The translations under genes were made by a program, and so were the position numbers. This document shows positions 1-4,893 of a stretch of DNA of 6,337 nt, in pieces. Source of the DNA: an uncultured Gemmatimonadota bacterium (GTDB taxonomy: Bacteria; Gemmatimonadota; Gemmatimonadetes; Gemmatimonadales; Gemmatimonadaceae); contig CAMLIT010000176.1 of NCBI GenBank assembly GCA_946480295.1, positions 1-6,337 on the forward strand, read 5' to 3'. Below the pieces are notes generated by a model. The model had not been told where the DNA came from. It saw nothing but the letters and a program-made list of their open reading frames with translations, and made no database searches. How positions within the stretch are numbered: position 1 is the first letter of the stretch; the number at the start of each line of letters is the position of its first letter.

Positions 1-140
1 GCGAGCGGCTGCGCATCGGGCCGGACAGCGGCCCGTGGGCGACCGTCGTCGGCGTCGTCGGCGACGTGCGCGACGCGTCGCTCGCCGCGGGCCCGGTGCC
101 CGCGGTATACGTGCCGGCCGCGCAGTGGGGGTTCACCGAC
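1..140 (+). pseudogene. 3'-truncated ABC transporter permease (ADOP/MacB-FtsX type) fragment
   Basis: Reading from base 3, the frame encodes ERLRIGPDSGPWATVVGVVG followed by DVRDASLAAGPVPAVYVPAA. This is the characteristic segment of the MacB-like periplasmic domain in ADOP-family permeases, which usually reads roughly RIRLG...W.TVVGVVGDVR...L...P.P.VYVP..Q. In intact family members this segment is followed by a 'LVVRT' strand and a C-terminal FtsX membrane domain of well over 100 residues. Here homology ends near base 135. The frame then continues through glycine-rich and repeat-derived residues (GGGGGRPPRPSS, DPRPYTLDPRTY) to a stop at 297-299 inside the oppositely oriented rplI gene. I found no continuation of the family in the other two forward frames up to base 230. 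The gene therefore looks truncated at its 3' end. The upstream part lies outside the window, so whether the whole gene is dead cannot be judged. Family recognition is good; pseudogene status is an inference. Confidence 0.6.
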
Positions 141-152
141 CGCGCGGGGGGT

Positions 153-174
153 GGCGGGGGTCGGCCCCCCCGCC
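153..174. repeat. All-GC inverted repeat between permease remnant and rplI
   Basis: An 8-bp perfect inverted repeat has arms GGCGGGGG (153-160) and CCCCCGCC (167-174) around a 6-nt loop. It lies about 55 nt beyond the rplI stop in the direction of rplI transcription, so it could fold at the 3' end of the ribosomal operon transcript. No T-tract follows on either strand, so it is not a canonical Rho-independent terminator. A structural role in transcript-end protection or Rho-assisted termination is only a possibility. Confidence 0.4.
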
Positions 175-194
175 CCTCCTCCCGGGTCGACCAT

Positions 195-229
195 CTCGAC
201 CCTCGACCCTACACCCTCGACCCTCGCAC
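195..229. repeat. CTCGACC heptamer tandem repeat
   Basis: Five consecutive 7-nt units are seen: CTCGACC, CTCGACC, CTACACC, CTCGACC and CTCGCAC, at 195, 202, 209, 216 and 223. Three are exact and two carry two mismatches each. A related GTCGACC lies at 186-192. The array ends at base 229 and the rplI stop codon occupies 230-232, so the repeat directly abuts the coding region. Because 7 is not a multiple of 3, the repeat reads as DPRPYTLDP-like residues in passing frames, which are not real protein. The repeat is a direct observation; its function is unknown. Confidence 0.75.
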
Positions 230-673
230 TTACTGCTTGATCACCCAGACCCGAATCTCCGGCCGCACGTCCGCGTGCAGGCGGATGGGGACCTTGTAGA
301 CGCCGAGCGCCTTGATCGGCTCGTGCAGGTCGATCTGCCGCTTCTCGAGCGAGAAGCCCTGCGCCTCGAGCTGCTGCGCGATGTCGGCCGCGGTCACGGA
401 GCCGAACAGCTTTCCCTCCTCGCCCACGCGGGCGGAGAAGGTGAGCGACACCTGCTCGAGCTTGTCCGCGATCCCCTGGGCGCTGTTGCGGCGCTCGTTC
501 TCCGCCGCCTCGAGGCGATCGCGCTCCTGCTGGATGCGCTTCAGGTTGCCCGCGGTCGCCTCGTACGCGAGGCCGCGCGGAAGGAGAAAGTTGCGGGCGT
601 AGCCGGGCTTCACTTTCACGACGTCCCCGGGCTTGCCGAGGTTCTCGATCGCCTGGCGAAGGATGACTTCCAT
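230..673 (-). CDS. rplI: 50S ribosomal protein bL9
   Basis: This 147-residue protein has the usual bacterial L9 length. It binds 23S rRNA near the base of the L1 stalk and helps maintain translational fidelity. The N-terminal RNA-binding domain carries the L9 signature: G13-K-P-G16, V18/V19, then GYARNFLLPRG at residues 24-34. A long charged connecting helix follows (about 41-75, rich in Arg, Glu and Gln), and then the C-terminal domain with GEEGKLFGSVT and ending RVWVIKQ. The start is supported by a GGAG Shine-Dalgarno (complement of 680-683) six nt before the ATG. It is the last gene of the rpsF-rpsR-DUF2232-rplI run, 15 nt after the DUF2232 stop. No defects are visible. Confidence 0.97.
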   Translation of the reverse strand: MEVILRQAIENLGKPGDVVKVKPGYARNFLLPRGLAYEATAGNLKRIQQERDRLEAAENERRNSAQGIADKLEQVSLTFSARVGEEGKLFGSVTAADIAQQLEAQGFSLEKRQIDLHEPIKALGVYKVPIRLHADVRPEIRVWVIKQ

Positions 674-679
674 GGTGTG

Positions 680-683
680 CTCC
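680..683 (-). promoter_or_regulatory. Ribosome binding site of rplI
   Basis: On the minus strand GGAG sits six nt before the rplI ATG, inside the 15-nt gap after the DUF2232 stop codon (689-691). This allows independent loading on rplI, unlike the two tighter upstream junctions. Confidence 0.6.
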
Positions 684-688
684 GAACG

Positions 689-1795
689 TTACGTGGTGGA
701 GCGCGCGCGGCGGCGCCAGTCGGCCCACGTGTCGCCGAGACCGAGCCCGAAGGCGGCCACGGCGAGCAGCATCAGGCCGAACACGGCGATCACGTTCAGC
801 ACCGGCCACAGGAGCATCGCGAACGCGATGGCCAGCGTGGCCGCCAGTCCGCCGGGGGCGAGGAACCAGGTCAGGACCCCCAGCCCGCGGACCGCGTAGA
901 GCGCGCCGAAGAATACGAGAAGATTACGACCCACGCCCCGCATGCTGGCGAGCGTGGGGAGGAACACGATCGTGAGGCCGACGATCAGCCCCCACACGAG
1001 CTGGTCACTGAACCGGAATTCCCGCAGGGGGCCGAGCGGCGCGCCGAGCCGCATGCGATTCAGCCGGTGGTACGTGGCCCACGCGAGCGCCAGCGCGATC
1101 AGCGACTCGAGCGCCAGGAGCGCCGGGAAGACCGAGAGGCCGACGCGCGACAGCAGCGCGAGCTCCTTCTCCATCTCCTTCGGCGCCGGGGCGAGCTGTG
1201 GGAGCTTTTCCGTGAGCTGCTTCCACTCCGCCGGGTGCGCCGCGATCTGCTCGTTCAGCTTCGCCATCGTCTCGGTGTTGCGCCGCGCCAGCTCGTCGGA
1301 GACGGTGTGCGTCGCCTGCTTGAGCGACACCGGCCCGAGCATGCTCATGACGAGCGCGAGGCCCAGGGCGATGCCCAGGGCCGTCAACGCGCGGGAGAAG
1401 AACGGCGGGCGCGGTCCGAAGAGGCAGACCAGGCCGAACGAGCCGGCGAGGAGAAGCGTCCATCCGCGCAGCAGGTTGTCGTACGATCCGGCCACCGCCG
1501 GGGGCTGGAGCACCATCCAGGCGGCGAGCGCCACCCAGAATACCGCCTGCCAGACGCGTCCCCCGGCCCACCACCCTACGAGCGCGCACGCCGCGAGCGC
1601 CGGCACGAACAGGAGCATCGCCTGATCGACCGGGAGCATGGCGCGGAAGGGCGGGAGCGTGGGCACGAAGACGAACGCGACGATCGCGAGGAGGAGCTTC
1701 CACCACCCCCGCTCACTGCGCGCGCCTCCCCGTCCGGTCGCCTCGACGGCGCCGGACGGGGTTGCCGGCTGCGGACTCCCGGCGGGATCGGTCAT
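689..1795 (-). CDS. DUF2232 / YybS-like polytopic membrane protein
   Basis: This 368-residue integral membrane protein of unknown function is assigned to the DUF2232 (YybS-like) group. The assignment rests on its position among rpsF, rpsR and rplI and on the C-terminal pattern FSDQLVWGLI ... RNLLVFFGALYAVRGLGVL, typical of that family. After a Pro/Ala/Gly-rich cytosolic leader (1-30), hydrophobic segments are visible near 33-50, 57-78, 81-97, 112-127, 136-154, 218-241, 263-280, 285-308 and 312-347. That implies about eight to ten membrane passes. A polar, helix-prone region at about 157-215 (SDELARRNTETMAKLNEQIA and following) separates the two membrane halves. The ATG lies 3 nt after the rpsR stop (TGA-CGG-ATG) with no clear Shine-Dalgarno, so translation probably depends on coupling to rpsR. 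Gene conservation next to ribosomal genes is known for the family; biochemical function is not. Confidence 0.8.
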   Translation of the reverse strand: MTDPAGSPQPATPSGAVEATGRGGARSERGWWKLLLAIVAFVFVPTLPPFRAMLPVDQAMLLFVPALAACALVGWWAGGRVWQAVFWVALAAWMVLQPPAVAGSYDNLLRGWTLLLAGSFGLVCLFGPRPPFFSRALTALGIALGLALVMSMLGPVSLKQATHTVSDELARRNTETMAKLNEQIAAHPAEWKQLTEKLPQLAPAPKEMEKELALLSRVGLSVFPALLALESLIALALAWATYHRLNRMRLGAPLGPLREFRFSDQLVWGLIVGLTIVFLPTLASMRGVGRNLLVFFGALYAVRGLGVLTWFLAPGGLAATLAIAFAMLLWPVLNVIAVFGLMLLAVAAFGLGLGDTWADWRRRARSTT

Positions 1796-1798
1796 CCG

Positions 1799-2020
1799 TC
1801 AGGCCTGGTAGCCCCGGATGTACGGGATGAGCGCCAGGTAGCGCGCCCGCTTGATCGCCGTGGCCAGCTGGCGCTGGTGGCGCGAGCAGACGCCGCTCAG
1901 GCGGCTCGGCAGGATCTTGCCGTGATCCGTGATGAAGCGGCCGAGCGTCCGGTCGTCCTTGTAATCGATGAAGCGGACGCGCGACTCGCAGAACGGGCAG
2001 GTCTTCTGTGGACGGCGCAT
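1799..2020 (-). CDS. rpsR: 30S ribosomal protein bS18, zinc-binding (C+) form
   Basis: This 73-residue protein is full length for S18. It forms a heterodimer with S6 on the platform of the small subunit. The family core is clear: [13 protein letters not shown] (18-30), [10 protein letters not shown] (34-43), then [21 protein letters not shown]. Cys8 and Cys11 (CPFC) with Cys45 and His48 (CSRH) form the four-ligand set expected of the C+ zinc version, as in mycobacterial S18, rather than the cysteine-free version used when zinc is scarce. The ATG is only 2 nt after the rpsF stop (TAA-CC-ATG). A purine-rich stretch at the end of rpsF (GGACGAAGAA) is the only candidate ribosome binding site, so coupling to rpsF is likely. 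Confidence 0.97.
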   Translation of the reverse strand: MRRPQKTCPFCESRVRFIDYKDDRTLGRFITDHGKILPSRLSGVCSRHQRQLATAIKRARYLALIPYIRGYQA

Positions 2021-2022
2021 GG

Positions 2023-2391
2023 TTATTCTTCGTCCTCGTCTTCTTCGTCGCGACGGCGCGTGCTCGCGGCGGCGAGCTCTTCCTCGGTCATCGGCGGCGC
2101 GCCGACTTCGTGCTCGAAGAGCGTGATGAGATGGCGGATGATCCCGTCGTCGAGCTTGATCGCGCGCTCGTATTCGGGCAGGGTGGCCGGCTCGGCGGAG
2201 AAGCGCTCGACGACGTAGTAGCCCGTCTCGCGGCGGCCGATCGGATAGGCGAGCTGGCGGCGGCCCCAGTGATTCGCCTGGAGGTCTCCGGGATTTCCGA
2301 GGAGACTATGGAAGCGGCCGAGCTTCTCGTTGATGGCGGCGTCTTCGAGCGTCGAGTCGAAGACGTACACCGCCTCGTAGGGACGCGGCAT
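2023..2391 (-). CDS. rpsF: 30S ribosomal protein bS6
   Basis: This 122-residue protein is the S18 partner on the 30S platform. It begins [17 protein letters not shown] and shows the S6 pattern: [21 protein letters not shown], then [14 protein letters not shown], and the helix [20 protein letters not shown]. The open frame extends 36 codons further upstream, but that part has no S6 homology and crosses the leader hairpin. I chose the ATG at 2391 because a GGGAGG Shine-Dalgarno lies 11 nt before it and the protein then starts with the family's first beta strand. The C-terminus is a strongly acidic tail ([11 protein letters not shown]) ending in Glu-Glu, the kind of end that RimK glutamylates in E. 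coli S6; modification here is speculative. First gene of the operon. Confidence 0.96.
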   Translation of the reverse strand: MPRPYEAVYVFDSTLEDAAINEKLGRFHSLLGNPGDLQANHWGRRQLAYPIGRRETGYYVVERFSAEPATLPEYERAIKLDDGIIRHLITLFEHEVGAPPMTEEELAAASTRRRDEEDEDEE

Positions 2392-2402
2392 GCGTTGGCA
2401 AT

Positions 2403-2408
2403 CCTCCC
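2403..2408 (-). promoter_or_regulatory. Ribosome binding site of rpsF
   Basis: CCTCCC on the plus strand reads GGGAGG on the minus strand, 11 nt upstream of the rpsF ATG (complement of 2389-2391). The spacing is a little long, but this is the only strong Shine-Dalgarno near the S6 N-terminus. It decides the start against the longer open frame that begins at 2499. Confidence 0.65.
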
Positions 2409-2422
2409 TTTGGTCGTGACCG

Positions 2423-2449
2423 CCCCCCGCTGGTTGCCTGAGCGGGGGG
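2423..2449 (-). promoter_or_regulatory. Leader hairpin upstream of rpsF
   Basis: A perfect 9-bp inverted repeat has arms CCCCCCGCT (2423-2431) and AGCGGGGGG (2441-2449) around a 9-nt loop. In the rpsF transcript it would fold 14 nt before the Shine-Dalgarno. S6-S18 binding leaders are known upstream of rpsF in many bacteria, so autoregulation is a reasonable hypothesis, but I could not match the known conserved loop and bulge bases. On the plus strand the right arm also supplies a GGAGG (2448-2452) ahead of an ATG at 2457. Confidence 0.5.
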
Positions 2450-2498
2450 AGGGTGAATGTCGGGCGCCGCGAGCGCGGGCGCCGGAAGCGAACGTCCA

Positions 2499-2516
2499 AA
2501 GCTAAGCGAATTCACG
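2499..2516. promoter_or_regulatory. AT-richer patch in the rpsF/patatin divergent region (possible promoter zone)
   Basis: The stretch AAAGCTAAGCGAATTCAC is clearly less GC-rich than the surrounding bases. It lies between the rpsF leader hairpin and the large hairpin ahead of the patatin gene, where a promoter for the ribosomal operon would be expected. The minus strand offers TTCTCC-N17-TAGCTT, only a weak match to sigma-70 hexamers. The placement is inference. Confidence 0.25.
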
Positions 2517-2530
2517 GCTTGGGAGAAGGG

Positions 2531-2576
2531 CACCGGGGGCGGTGCGTGTCGTGAGCACGACGCCGCGCCCCCGGTG
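2531..2576. repeat. Large inverted repeat in the patatin gene leader
   Basis: An 11-bp perfect arm pair, CACCGGGGGCG (2531-2541) and CGCCCCCGGTG (2566-2576), encloses a second inverted repeat, GTCGT (2548-2552) with ACGAC (2557-2561), around a 4-base GAGC loop. The whole element folds as a 46-nt stem with one internal loop. It ends 27 nt before the chosen patatin ATG, and a further small stem (GGCAC 2576-2580 with GTGCC 2586-2590) follows directly. There is no T-tract. It may be a 5'-UTR structure for the patatin gene or a binding site in the divergent region. Confidence 0.55.
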
Positions 2577-2603
2577 GCACGCGCGGTGCCTCGTGCCGCG
2601 TCC

Positions 2604-3821
2604 ATGAAGCAACGCGGGAAGCGAGCGCGTCGCCCGAGCGGCGGCCGGATCGGGGTCGCCCTGGGCGGCGGCGGACCCGTCGGCGGGATGTACGAGCTGG
2701 GCGTTCTCTGCGCCCTCGAGGAGGCCGTCGAGGGGCTCGACGTCACGACCGCGTACCGGTACGTCGGCATCAGCGCGGGGGCGCTCCTCGCCGCCATGCT
2801 CGCCAACGGGCTCCCGCCCAGGCGCCTCGCCCGCATGCTCTTCCGCCGCGAGGCGGGGGAGGAGCCGTTCGATCCCACCGTGTTCCTCGCGCCGGCGATC
2901 CGGGAGTGGTCGCGCGGCGCTCGCCGTCTCCCGCGGCTGCTCGGCCAGGCCGCGTGGCGCTATGCGCGCGGGCGCAATCGCGGCGCCCTCGTCAGCTCCC
3001 TCGTCCACGTGGCGCGCGCCGTGCCCCTCGGCGTCTTCGACAACGAGCCGATTCGCGCATACGTGCAGCGAGTCATCCAGTGCACCGGCGGCACCGACGA
3101 CTTCCGCGACCTCGGCGGCCGGCTGTCGATCGTGGCGACGGAGGTCGCGTCGGGACGCGCCGCGCTCTTCGGCCGGGCGGGGCTCGACCACGTGCCCATC
3201 TCGAAGGCCGTGCAGGCGAGCACGGCGATCCCCGGCATGTACCTGCCCGTGGAGATCGGAGGCCGCTACTACGTGGACGGCGCGGTGCCCAAGACGCTGC
3301 ACGCGTCGGCGGTGCTCGACGACGGCGTGGACCTGCTCATCGCCGTCAACCCGCTCGTCCCCGTGGACATGGTGGCCGCGGCGGAGGCGGGAACGACGTC
3401 CCACGGCACGATCGTGGCGAACGGGCTGCCCGCGCTGCTGTCGCAGAGCCTCCGCACGATGTTGCACAGCCGCATGCAGGCGAGTCTCGCCGGCTACGAA
3501 CGACGCTATCCCGGCTCCGACGTCCTGCTGCTCGAGCCGCGATGCGACGACGCGCGGATGTTCCACGTCGACGTCTTCGACTTCGCCAGCCGGCAGACGG
3601 TCTGCGACCAGGCGTACGACGCGGCACGGGCGCACCTGCGCGCGCGCCGCGCCGCGCTCGCCCCGGTGCTCGCGCGGCACGGCCTCCGGCTGCGCGACGA
3701 GGTGCTCGACGATCCGGCGCGCGACTTCTGGGACGCGGTGGGGCTGCGCCCCGCGGTGCGGCGATCGAGAGTCACGCGCGAGCTGGAGAAGGCGTTGATG
3801 CGCGCCGAGGCGCTGCTGTAG
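2604..3821 (+). CDS. Patatin-like phospholipase / acyl hydrolase
   Basis: This 405-residue enzyme probably hydrolyses acyl ester bonds of lipids through a Ser-Asp dyad. The domain begins at IGVALGGGGPVGGMYELGVL (16-35), the glycine-rich oxyanion loop. The nucleophile elbow is GISAG with Ser57, and the catalytic Asp225 is in VDGA (224-227). VGI before the serine and the SKAVQAST-IPGMYLPVEI stretch before Asp225 match the patatin fold. The oxyanion loop reads GGGGPVGG rather than the usual GGGxR/KG, as in a bacterial patatin subgroup with 'GGGP.G..YE.G.L'. No signal peptide or membrane segment is evident, so it is probably cytosolic. About 180 residues after Asp225 are of unclear function. An in-frame ATG at 2457 has a good GGAGG but adds 49 residues with visibly lower GC at third positions and no recognisable domain, so I prefer 2604, although that start lacks a clear Shine-Dalgarno. 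Confidence 0.88.
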   Translation: MKQRGKRARRPSGGRIGVALGGGGPVGGMYELGVLCALEEAVEGLDVTTAYRYVGISAGALLAAMLANGLPPRRLARMLFRREAGEEPFDPTVFLAPAIREWSRGARRLPRLLGQAAWRYARGRNRGALVSSLVHVARAVPLGVFDNEPIRAYVQRVIQCTGGTDDFRDLGGRLSIVATEVASGRAALFGRAGLDHVPISKAVQASTAIPGMYLPVEIGGRYYVDGAVPKTLHASAVLDDGVDLLIAVNPLVPVDMVAAAEAGTTSHGTIVANGLPALLSQSLRTMLHSRMQASLAGYERRYPGSDVLLLEPRCDDARMFHVDVFDFASRQTVCDQAYDAARAHLRARRAALAPVLARHGLRLRDEVLDDPARDFWDAVGLRPAVRRSRVTRELEKALMRAEALL

Positions 3822-3832
3822 GCGCGATCCGG

Positions 3833-3863
3833 CGGCGCCGACGGCCGGGAACCCCGGGCGCCG
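3833..3863 (+). terminator. GC hairpin after the patatin gene (terminator-like, no T-tract)
   Basis: Arms CGGCGCC (3833-3839) and GGCGCCG (3857-3863) form a 7-bp perfect inverted repeat. An alternative inner stem, CCGGG (3845-3849) with CCCGG (3853-3857), overlaps it. It begins 12 nt after the patatin stop codon and lies between that gene and the lipoprotein gene. No run of T follows, so intrinsic termination is doubtful. Confidence 0.3.
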
Positions 3864-3916
3864 ACGATGGATTGAGCGCGCGATCGCCGAAACTTCCGCC
3901 ACCGACCGGCCGACCC

Positions 3917-4600
3917 ATGCCGACGACCGACTGCTCGCGCTGGTGCCTCGCCGTCAGTCGCGGCGTCCGAGTCGGCGCGGCGGGGCTCGCGATGCTCCTC
4001 GTCGCCTGCGGCGCCGACCACGCGTCCGCGCCGGACGGGCGGAGCGGGACGGGGAACGCGGTGGTCCGCTTCATCGTGACGAACGATCTCGAGGCACCGG
4101 TCACGATCGCGATCGACGACACGGTGTCGGCGATCCTCACCCGCGGCGCAAGCACGGGCCTCGCCGTCGCGCCCACGGCGCAGTGGCTGACGTGGACCTC
4201 GGCGAAGCCGACCGACTCCGCCGGGACGGTCATTCCGGACGACATCGGGCGCGTCCGCGTGCGGGTCACCGGGATCCGCGGCACCCTCGAGATCACGAAC
4301 GTGATCGACGACACCACCTACGTGACGGCGCAGTTCTTCAACCAAACGAGCGCGCGGGTCTCCATCGGTGTCGCCCAGGGGGGCGTGGTCTCCTGTGCGT
4401 CGGAGTTGTACGCCGCGTCCGGCGGCGCGAGCGGTTACACCCGGATCGGCTACTACCGCCTGCTGCCGACGACCGAGATCCGCGCGTATCGCGACGGCAC
4501 GCGCTGCACCGGGGCGTACGTCGCCTGGCCGCATTCGGCGCTGGCCGCGTTCACGCCGAAGTCGGGGCTCGTCACCCTCGTCCTCGACACGCCGCCCTGA
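3917..4600 (+). CDS. Lipoprotein of unknown function
   Basis: This 227-residue protein has a lipoprotein signal: Arg15 and Arg18, a hydrophobic stretch VGAAGLAMLLVA, and lipobox L28-V-A-C31. The mature protein would start at Cys31; Gly at +2 is compatible with outer-membrane sorting under the E. coli rule. I do not recognise the family. After a flexible linker (34-47) the sequence looks all-beta, with two similar halves. VVRFIVTNDLEAPVTIAID (49-67) parallels VTAQFFNQTSARVSIGV (136-152), and each is followed by a loop and further strands. Two mature cysteines, Cys160 and Cys197, are present only in the second half and could form a disulfide. The ATG at 3917 is the first in frame that gives a proper signal peptide; no Shine-Dalgarno is visible. 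It starts 95 nt after the patatin stop and ends 293 nt before the phosphatase gene. Confidence 0.82.
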   Translation: MPTTDCSRWCLAVSRGVRVGAAGLAMLLVACGADHASAPDGRSGTGNAVVRFIVTNDLEAPVTIAIDDTVSAILTRGASTGLAVAPTAQWLTWTSAKPTDSAGTVIPDDIGRVRVRVTGIRGTLEITNVIDDTTYVTAQFFNQTSARVSIGVAQGGVVSCASELYAASGGASGYTRIGYYRLLPTTEIRAYRDGTRCTGAYVAWPHSALAAFTPKSGLVTLVLDTPP

Positions 4601-4661
4601 TCCGGCCGCTCGCGCCGCGGCTCGTTAGGCGTCCGCCGTCCGGGCCGTCCGTCGCCCCGCG

Positions 4662-4677
4662 TGTGAGGTGCATCACG
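4662..4677. promoter_or_regulatory. CRP/FNR-like palindrome
   Basis: TGTGA-N6-TCACG matches the CRP-family consensus TGTGA-N6-TCACA at nine of ten half-site bases, with symmetric GTGA/TCAC halves and six bases between them. It is 217 nt upstream of the phosphatase ATG and 14 nt upstream of the TACAAT hexamer, so its centre would sit near -35. That is closer than the -41.5 of classic class II activation and might favour repression. The regulator is unknown. Confidence 0.4.
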
Positions 4678-4691
4678 GAATCGGCGTGATG
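4671..4691. promoter_or_regulatory. Perfect 7-bp dyad overlapping the CRP-like site
   Basis: Arms CATCACG (4671-4677) and CGTGATG (4685-4691) flank a 7-nt spacer. One more matching pair (T4669/A4693) exists beyond a single mismatch. The left arm is shared with the TGTGA-N6-TCACG site, so three TGA-type half sites are laid out in a row. The right arm directly touches the -10-like TACAAT. This fits an operator, although an RNA hairpin is also possible. Confidence 0.4.
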
Positions 4692-4697
4692 TACAAT
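4692..4697 (+). promoter_or_regulatory. Candidate -10 element for the phosphatase gene
   Basis: TACAAT matches TATAAT at five of six positions, in a region otherwise nearly free of such AT runs. No good -35 hexamer is seen 16-18 nt upstream (best two of six matches), which would fit activator dependence through the adjacent palindrome. The predicted start is near 4704, leaving a leader of about 190 nt. Confidence 0.35.
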
Positions 4698-4884
4698 CGT
4701 CGGGCGATCGCCGTCGTGCGCATACCCGACGCCGGCGGCCCTCGCGCCCGACTGCGTGCCCGGCGAGGCGCCTCTACCGTGCGGTCGCCCGGCGGCGCCG
4801 ACGCGGTCGTTCGAGCCGGGACTCGCGCGGGTCAACGTGGCGCGCCGCGCACGCCCCGCGCGCCCCAGTGAACGCCGATGCTGC

Positions 4885-4889
4885 GGAGG
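4885..4889 (+). promoter_or_regulatory. Ribosome binding site of the phosphatase gene
   Basis: GGAGG lies four nt before the ATG at 4894. It supports this start, which also gives a short, well-formed lipoprotein signal peptide. Confidence 0.6.
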
Positions 4890-4893
4890 CATC

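Larger units (their letters stand above)
4601..4893. other. Noncoding intergenic region upstream of the phosphatase gene
   Basis: This 293-nt stretch has no convincing gene. Its left part (4601-4660) is featureless and GC-rich. The centre (4662-4697) holds overlapping palindromes and a -10-like hexamer. The remainder (about 4704-4893) would be a 5' leader of roughly 190 nt containing the palindrome GGCGATCGCC (4703-4712) and no clear riboswitch. A short open frame at 4668-4871 has Arg/Ala-rich, low-complexity content, and I treat it as chance. Confidence 0.6.

Noticed and set aside
153..174. Intrinsic terminator for the ribosomal operon
   Set aside because: The stem is strong but no T-tract follows in either direction, so I list it only as an inverted repeat.
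35..2218. Plus-strand open frame of 727 codons
   Set aside because: It is antisense to rplI, DUF2232, rpsR and rpsF, is rich in Arg, Glu and Gly, and matches no family. It is a by-product of high GC.
2392..2499. 36-residue N-terminal extension of S6
   Set aside because: The extension crosses the leader hairpin and has no S6 homology. The ATG at 2391 has a Shine-Dalgarno and gives the standard S6 N-terminus.
2502..3902. Minus-strand open frame of 466 codons
   Set aside because: It lies antisense to the patatin gene, whose catalytic motifs are intact. Its Arg/Ala/Val-rich translation has no domain.
4668..4871. Possible 67-codon small gene upstream of the phosphatase
   Set aside because: It has a GTG or ATG start without a ribosome binding site, it overlaps the palindromic control region, and its product is Arg/Ala/Gly-rich with no recognisable pattern.
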